From: UBA1138 sp036338615
Lineage (GTDB): Bacteria > Gemmatimonadota > Gemmatimonadetes > Longimicrobiales > Gaopeijiaceae
NCBI GenBank assembly: GCA_036338615.1
Contig: JAYZBT010000076.1
Location: forward strand, 1-9,794
Direction of reading: 5' to 3'
Length of the DNA stretch: 9,794 nt
Below, piece after piece: positions 6,415 through 9,794 of this stretch (positions are counted from its first letter, which is position 1; every line of letters starts with the position of its first letter). The translations under genes were made by a program, and so were the position numbers. Under the pieces are notes generated by a model. The model was not told the origin of the DNA. It made no database searches and was given only the letters and a program-made list of their open reading frames with translations.

Positions 6415-7791
6415 CTATGCGACGGTCGGACTTCGCGCCCAGATGAGGTACACGGGCAGGCCCACGAGCACCAGACCGAGGCCCATCAGGCTCTCCAGGG
6501 GCTGCGACGCTACCTGATTCGCGACGATCGCGAACGCGGATAGAGCGAAGATGCCAGGCACCCAGGGGTATCCCCAGATCTCGTAGGCTCGCGAGACGTC
6601 GGGACGTCGCCGCAGCATGATGAGCCCGAGCGCCATCAGCCCAAAGAAGATCCACTCGGTGTAGATCACGCGCGTGAAGAGCGCGCGATAGGAACCCGTG
6701 AGCACGAGTACGCTGGCCCAGATGGCTTGCAGCACGATCGCCCGGTGAGGCGTGCGGTATTTCGGGTGGACCTGGCCCAGCCAACCGAAGAGAACGCCGT
6801 CTCTGGCCATGGCGAAGTAGACCCTCGGTCCTGCGAGCACGATGCCCGAGAGGGCGCCGAAACTGGAGAAGACCACCAACGCCGACATGGCCACACCGCC
6901 GCCGCGGCCGAAGACCGCGTCAGCCGCATCGGCAGCGACCCGATCGGACGTCGCGACCGTCTCCAAGGGCAACACGTAGAGGTAGACCGCGTTGAGAAGG
7001 ACGTAACACCCCGTCACCACGAGCGTCCCGATGATGAGCGCTCGCGGAAGCGTGCTTCTCGGCTCCTGCGTCTCTTCGGCGTTGTAGGTGACCATGTGCC
7101 ACCCACCGAAGGCGAAGAGTCCCGCCACCAGCGCGAGCGCGAACTCTCCGGCTCCGAAGGACCCACTCTCCACCGCCGCGGCCCGGCTCACCGCCGTCGC
7201 ATGCGCTTCGCCGCCAAACGCGAAGCCGAGCCCGATCATCGCGGCAATGGCCAAGAGCTTTCCGACGGTGATCGCCGTCTGCAGCACGCTTCCGTGCTTC
7301 ACCCCCAGATAGTTGACCGCGCTCAGAATCAGGATCGTAACGACAGCCACCGACTTCTGACCCGCCTCCCCCAACTCGACGAGGTAGCCCAGATATCGGG
7401 CACATACCACCGCGATCGCCGCGATGATGCCGGAGTGCATCGTCCAGAACATCGCCCAGCCCCACAGGAACCCGAGAGCGGGCGAGAACGCTTCCCGCAA
7501 ATAGACGTAAACGCCCCCCGCTGCCGGGTACGAACTCGCGAGCTCCGCGCAGACTAGCGCCCCGAAGAGCGTGAGCACTCCGGCGACCAGCCACACTGCG
7601 AAGATGCCGACGGTCGTGGGAACCTGACCCGTGACCTCAGACGGCTGAACGAAGATCGAAGCGCCGATGATGGTGCCCACCACCATCGCAGTGGATTGGC
7701 CAAGCCCGATAGCGCGGCGGAGACCTCCCCCACCGTCCCCTGGGGATCGCTTCAACGCCCTCTTCGGGTCCAGACCACGATCGCGCCACAT
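6415..7791 (-). CDS. APC-superfamily amino-acid permease (LAT-like)
   Basis: Inner-membrane secondary transporter of 458 residues with about 12 hydrophobic helices, fitting the amino acid-polyamine-organocation superfamily. Helix 1 holds the substrate-binding signature VVGTIIGASIF (37-47). The stretch FAFGGWHMVTYNAEETQEP (227-245) followed by RSTLPRALI matches the unwound helix-6 region and the conserved loop of LAT-type exchangers and their bacterial homologues. The substrate is probably a neutral amino acid or amine, but this is not determined by the sequence. The start is ambiguous. ATG 7791 overlaps the end of the plug-protein gene by 40 bases and gives an Arg/Lys-rich leader. An in-frame TTG at 7755 overlaps the plug stop as TTGA, is preceded by GAAGAGG, and would begin LKRSP, close to the usual start of this family. 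Either way the gene is tightly coupled to its upstream neighbour. Confidence 0.92.
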   Translation of the reverse strand: MWRDRGLDPKRALKRSPGDGGGGLRRAIGLGQSTAMVVGTIIGASIFVQPSEVTGQVPTTVGIFAVWLVAGVLTLFGALVCAELASSYPAAGGVYVYLREAFSPALGFLWGWAMFWTMHSGIIAAIAVVCARYLGYLVELGEAGQKSVAVVTILILSAVNYLGVKHGSVLQTAITVGKLLAIAAMIGLGFAFGGEAHATAVSRAAAVESGSFGAGEFALALVAGLFAFGGWHMVTYNAEETQEPRSTLPRALIIGTLVVTGCYVLLNAVYLYVLPLETVATSDRVAADAADAVFGRGGGVAMSALVVFSSFGALSGIVLAGPRVYFAMARDGVLFGWLGQVHPKYRTPHRAIVLQAIWASVLVLTGSYRALFTRVIYTEWIFFGLMALGLIMLRRRPDVSRAYEIWGYPWVPGIFALSAFAIVANQVASQPLESLMGLGLVLVGLPVYLIWARSPTVA

Positions 7792-8843
7792 CCGACTGAG
7801 AGGTTGTTGCTGTAGTTGAACTCAGCCGGGATGGAGGCCGTGCCTTTGTAGAATTCGACGGCTTCGACGTCGAAGAGATTGATATCGAGCAAGCCACGAT
7901 CAGGGTCGAGCTTGAAGAGGCGCCCGTCCAGGAAGACCATGGGAACGCACTGACTACCCCTGATGACCAGGCTGCGGCCGCCGTCCACCATGCGCACGCC
8001 CGCCACCCCCACGAGCACGTCCGGCAACGTGGTGGCACCCCTCGCCTCGATGTCGGAGCGCATCATGAACTCCCCAAAGCCCAGATTCATGCGCCGGACG
8101 AGACCTTCCATGTCGTTGTAGAACCGCCTGGGCTCGACACTCACCGTGAGCCCCTCCAGCTCCATCGCCTGTTCCGATACTTCGATCGCGAGGTTCTGGG
8201 TGAGGCCTCCGGCCACGTGCAGAGGCAGCTCACGATCGGCATACGCGAGGTGTTGCACGTCGATGACGTACACCCCGTAGGGGACCTCATCGAGCGTAAA
8301 CATCCCTCGCTCGTTCGTGAGTGTCGCGATGTCCTGGCCGCGGATCGTCAGCTCCGCGTTGGGAACACCGAGACGGGTCGTCCGGTCGGTGACTCGTCCG
8401 GTGATGAAGCCGGGCTCGGTCGGGTCCGAGACAGCGACGGTGAGGTGTTCGACGATCAAGGTCCCTGACTCGACGCCGACCGTGAGAGGATCGGACACGC
8501 GGTCGAAAATCTCAGCATACAGGTCGACCGCGACCCCCCCGGGCACGTGACAGAAAACGAAGAAGCCGTCGGCGTCCGTGCGTTCCGCGGCGGTGCCAGG
8601 GAACTCGTTGCCCGGGACCTGCCAGTTGATCGCCACCACAGCCCCGTCGAGCACCACCCCTGTCGCAACGTCTCGGACCGTGCCGGCGAGCACCCCCTCG
8701 GTGCGCGCGTCCACGTCTCCGCACACTTCGAGTATTGCTTGGCCCACCTGCCCCTCCGACTGCGCAGAGGCAGGGGAAGCGCCAACGGCCACCAGGAACG
8801 CCGCGCACCAGATCAGCGGACCGAAAAGGGGGAGACGGATCAT
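7752..8843 (-). CDS. secreted CarboxypepD_reg + TonB-plug-like protein without beta-barrel
   Basis: A 363-residue exported protein. Residues 1-27 are a clear signal peptide (MIRLPLFGPL start, hydrophobic core, cleavage likely after ASA at 27). Two Ig-like carboxypeptidase-regulatory modules follow: LAGTVRDVATGVVLDGA (52-68) and ITGRVTDRTTRLGVPNA (147-163), the second ending in LEGLTVSVEP. A TonB-dependent-receptor plug-like module follows (about 255-358): SDIEARGATTLPDVL, MVDGG, VIRGSQC, VFLDGRLF, IEVYRG-like VEAVEFYKG, and a final CGAIVVWTR. The outer-membrane barrel (normally over 500 residues) is absent and the stop is clean, so this looks like a genuine plug-only protein, a type I associate with Gemmatimonadota. 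Cys41/Cys98 and Cys299/Cys352 could form disulfides. The frame extends to a GTG at 8900, but ATG 8843 places the signal peptide correctly. Function unknown; a periplasmic or outer-membrane binding or accessory role is inference. Confidence 0.85.
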   Translation of the reverse strand: MIRLPLFGPLIWCAAFLVAVGASPASAQSEGQVGQAILEVCGDVDARTEGVLAGTVRDVATGVVLDGAVVAINWQVPGNEFPGTAAERTDADGFFVFCHVPGGVAVDLYAEIFDRVSDPLTVGVESGTLIVEHLTVAVSDPTEPGFITGRVTDRTTRLGVPNAELTIRGQDIATLTNERGMFTLDEVPYGVYVIDVQHLAYADRELPLHVAGGLTQNLAIEVSEQAMELEGLTVSVEPRRFYNDMEGLVRRMNLGFGEFMMRSDIEARGATTLPDVLVGVAGVRMVDGGRSLVIRGSQCVPMVFLDGRLFKLDPDRGLLDINLFDVEAVEFYKGTASIPAEFNYSNNLSVGCGAIVVWTRRGR

Positions 8844-8935
8844 GTAGAGTCTAGTCTCTTGGACGGTAGGGACACCCGTAAGGGGACGCCCGCTCGACAC
8901 GGAGTGTTAGGCGGAGGGAAGCACCAAGGGTGCGA

Positions 8936-9220
8936 TCAGTCCTCGAGTAGCGGCGGCCTCTTGGTGTCCTTCACACCGCGCGCTACCCCCGTCCCGACAC
9001 CAACCCCGATCGCGATCGCGGTCCCGGCGCTCACGATCGGGAGAAGCGCAACGAGCGGCGCGGCTACGACCACCGCGCCCACGCCCGCGAACAACCCGAT
9101 CCCCGGCTTCTCGACCAAGCTAGTATAACGTAGCCGCTGCCCAACGAACTTCCGGGACTTGATGTGTCCGAATACGCCGGTTCCGGCCGCGATAACCGCG
9201 GCGATGAGTCCAGAGAGCAT
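8936..9220 (-). CDS. small hypothetical membrane protein
   Basis: A 94-residue protein I do not recognise as a named family. It opens with a hydrophobic segment (MLSGLIAAVIAAGTGVFGHI, 1-20). A basic, polar stretch with the sequence RKFVGQRLRYTSLVEKPG (23-40) follows. Next is a long Gly/Ala/Val-rich hydrophobic region (about 42-81) that could form two closely spaced helices. The tail is charged (VKDTKRPPLLED). The pattern suggests an inner-membrane protein with two or three helices. It starts 33 bases after the SulP stop, with a G-rich stretch (GGGGGA) upstream of the ATG, so it is probably cotranscribed with the transporter. Nothing in it shows an enzymatic motif. Coding status is supported by tight packing, a sensible start, and a composition typical of a membrane protein rather than of a shadow frame. 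Confidence 0.65.
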   Translation of the reverse strand: MLSGLIAAVIAAGTGVFGHIKSRKFVGQRLRYTSLVEKPGIGLFAGVGAVVVAAPLVALLPIVSAGTAIAIGVGVGTGVARGVKDTKRPPLLED

Positions 9221-9253
9221 GGGGTCCCCCGAAAAGCTGAGTTGTTACTTCCA

Positions 9254-9794
9254 CTACGATGCAGAGGGCCCTTCTGTTCCGACCCCCACGGCTTCCAATA
9301 TGCACCTGGTCCGCTCGGGCACGCGTACGATCTCCATTTTCAGACCCGCCAGGCGCACTTGCTCGACCATTTCTGCCAGACTGTACGCCCCAGTCAGATC
9401 GATACGCCCGAGTCCCGAGCAGTTGAGCACGACATGCTTAACATCGGCTTCGTCGGCCAGTCGCGCGAACAGAGCGTCCTCCATGGCGGGGGCGGACCCG
9501 AACCAGAGCACGCCGCTCGGCTCCAAGTGAAGCGTATCGCCTTCGCGCCGAGCCGCCAGTCCGGGTCGCAGCTCCCTCCACATATGCACGGCGGTCGCCA
9601 TGATCACTCCGATCAACACCGCCTGCTCGATGTTCGGAGCCAGAAGCAGCGTGAAGGCGAACGTGCCCCACCCGACGAAGGCCTGAGGAGGCGACGCTCT
9701 CCATATATCGAACAGCTCTCGCGGGCGGAACAGCGTCGAGACCGCCGCGATGACGATACCGGCGAGCACCGCGGTCGGGAGAGGTGCGAGCACC
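9254..9794 (-). CDS. SulP-family anion transporter, C-terminal part with STAS domain (partial, cut by right edge)
   Basis: Only the last 180 codons are inside the window; the frame is open to position 9794 and the N-terminal transport helices lie beyond. The visible part starts with the final membrane segments, LPTAVLAGIVIAAVSTLF and AFTLLLAPNIEQAVLIGVIM, the latter typical of the last SulP helices. It then has a cytoplasmic STAS domain of about 95 residues with VLWFGSAPAMEDAL, HVVLNCSGLGRIDLTGAYSL (the DxTG loop corresponds to the DSSG phosphorylation/binding loop of anti-sigma-factor antagonists), and GLKMEIVRVPERTRCIL. SulP proteins move sulfate, bicarbonate, dicarboxylates or other anions, often with Na+ or H+; the substrate cannot be told from this fragment. 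The next gene starts 33 bases downstream. Confidence 0.88.
   Translation of the reverse strand, partial: VLAPLPTAVLAGIVIAAVSTLFRPRELFDIWRASPPQAFVGWGTFAFTLLLAPNIEQAVLIGVIMATAVHMWRELRPGLAARREGDTLHLEPSGVLWFGSAPAMEDALFARLADEADVKHVVLNCSGLGRIDLTGAYSLAEMVEQVRLAGLKMEIVRVPERTRCILEAVGVGTEGPSAS

Noticed and set aside
965..9019. Five copies of GCGATCGC (at 965, 1003, 2667, 7412 and 9012), like the cyanobacterial HIP1 octamer
   Set aside because: All lie inside genes of Ala/Ile-rich proteins where GCG ATC GCN codons explain them. Spacing is irregular and nothing else is cyanobacterial.

Overview
High-GC bacterial DNA (roughly 64% by eye) in which every gene I can support lies on the minus strand. Transcription therefore runs from the right edge to the left edge. 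The window suggests a Gemmatimonadota-like, soil, marine or host-associated bacterium. The clues are a short secreted 'carboxypeptidase-regulatory + TonB-plug' protein with no barrel, a Tat-exported GH109-type enzyme, and a divergent haem-copper oxidase with its own c-type cytochrome. The phylum call is an inference from gene style, not from a marker gene.

Layout in order of transcription: (1) the C-terminal part of a SulP-type anion transporter with its STAS domain, cut by the right edge (9794-9254); (2) a small glycine/alanine/valine-rich membrane protein (9220-8936); (3) a secreted plug-only protein (8843-7752); (4) an APC/LAT amino-acid permease whose start overlaps gene 3 (7791-6415); (5) an ACMSD-type amidohydrolase/decarboxylase (6372-5371); (6) a 57-residue zinc-ribbon protein (5211-5038); (7) a Tat-exported GH109-like (alpha-N-acetylgalactosaminidase family) protein (4938-3475); (8) a GHMP sugar kinase resembling animal GALK2 (GalNAc kinase), joined to gene 7 by a GTGA overlap (3478-2258); (9) a di-haem NorC-like cytochrome c (2126-1386); (10) a NorB/CcoN-like haem-copper oxidase subunit, joined to gene 9 by an ATGA overlap and cut by the left edge (1389-1).

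Two functional pairs stand out. The GH109-like enzyme plus GALK2-like kinase looks like a compact amino-sugar salvage unit: release of alpha-linked GalNAc outside the cytoplasm, then phosphorylation to GalNAc-1-phosphate inside. The cytochrome plus oxidase subunit looks like a NorCB-type electron-transfer complex, but its core subunit departs from the canonical metal-ligand pattern. The helix-VI active-site His is replaced by Gly, a His appears instead at the end of helix V, the cbb3 helix-VII Tyr position is Ser, and the helix-X HxH motif reads HxM. This is the most unusual feature of the window. The permease and the amidohydrolase may form a third, weaker pair handling an amino-acid-related or aromatic substrate.

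No tRNA, rRNA, CRISPR array, insertion sequence or integrase was recognised. Gaps between genes are all under about 250 bases; the largest (4939-5370) is partly filled by the zinc-ribbon gene.
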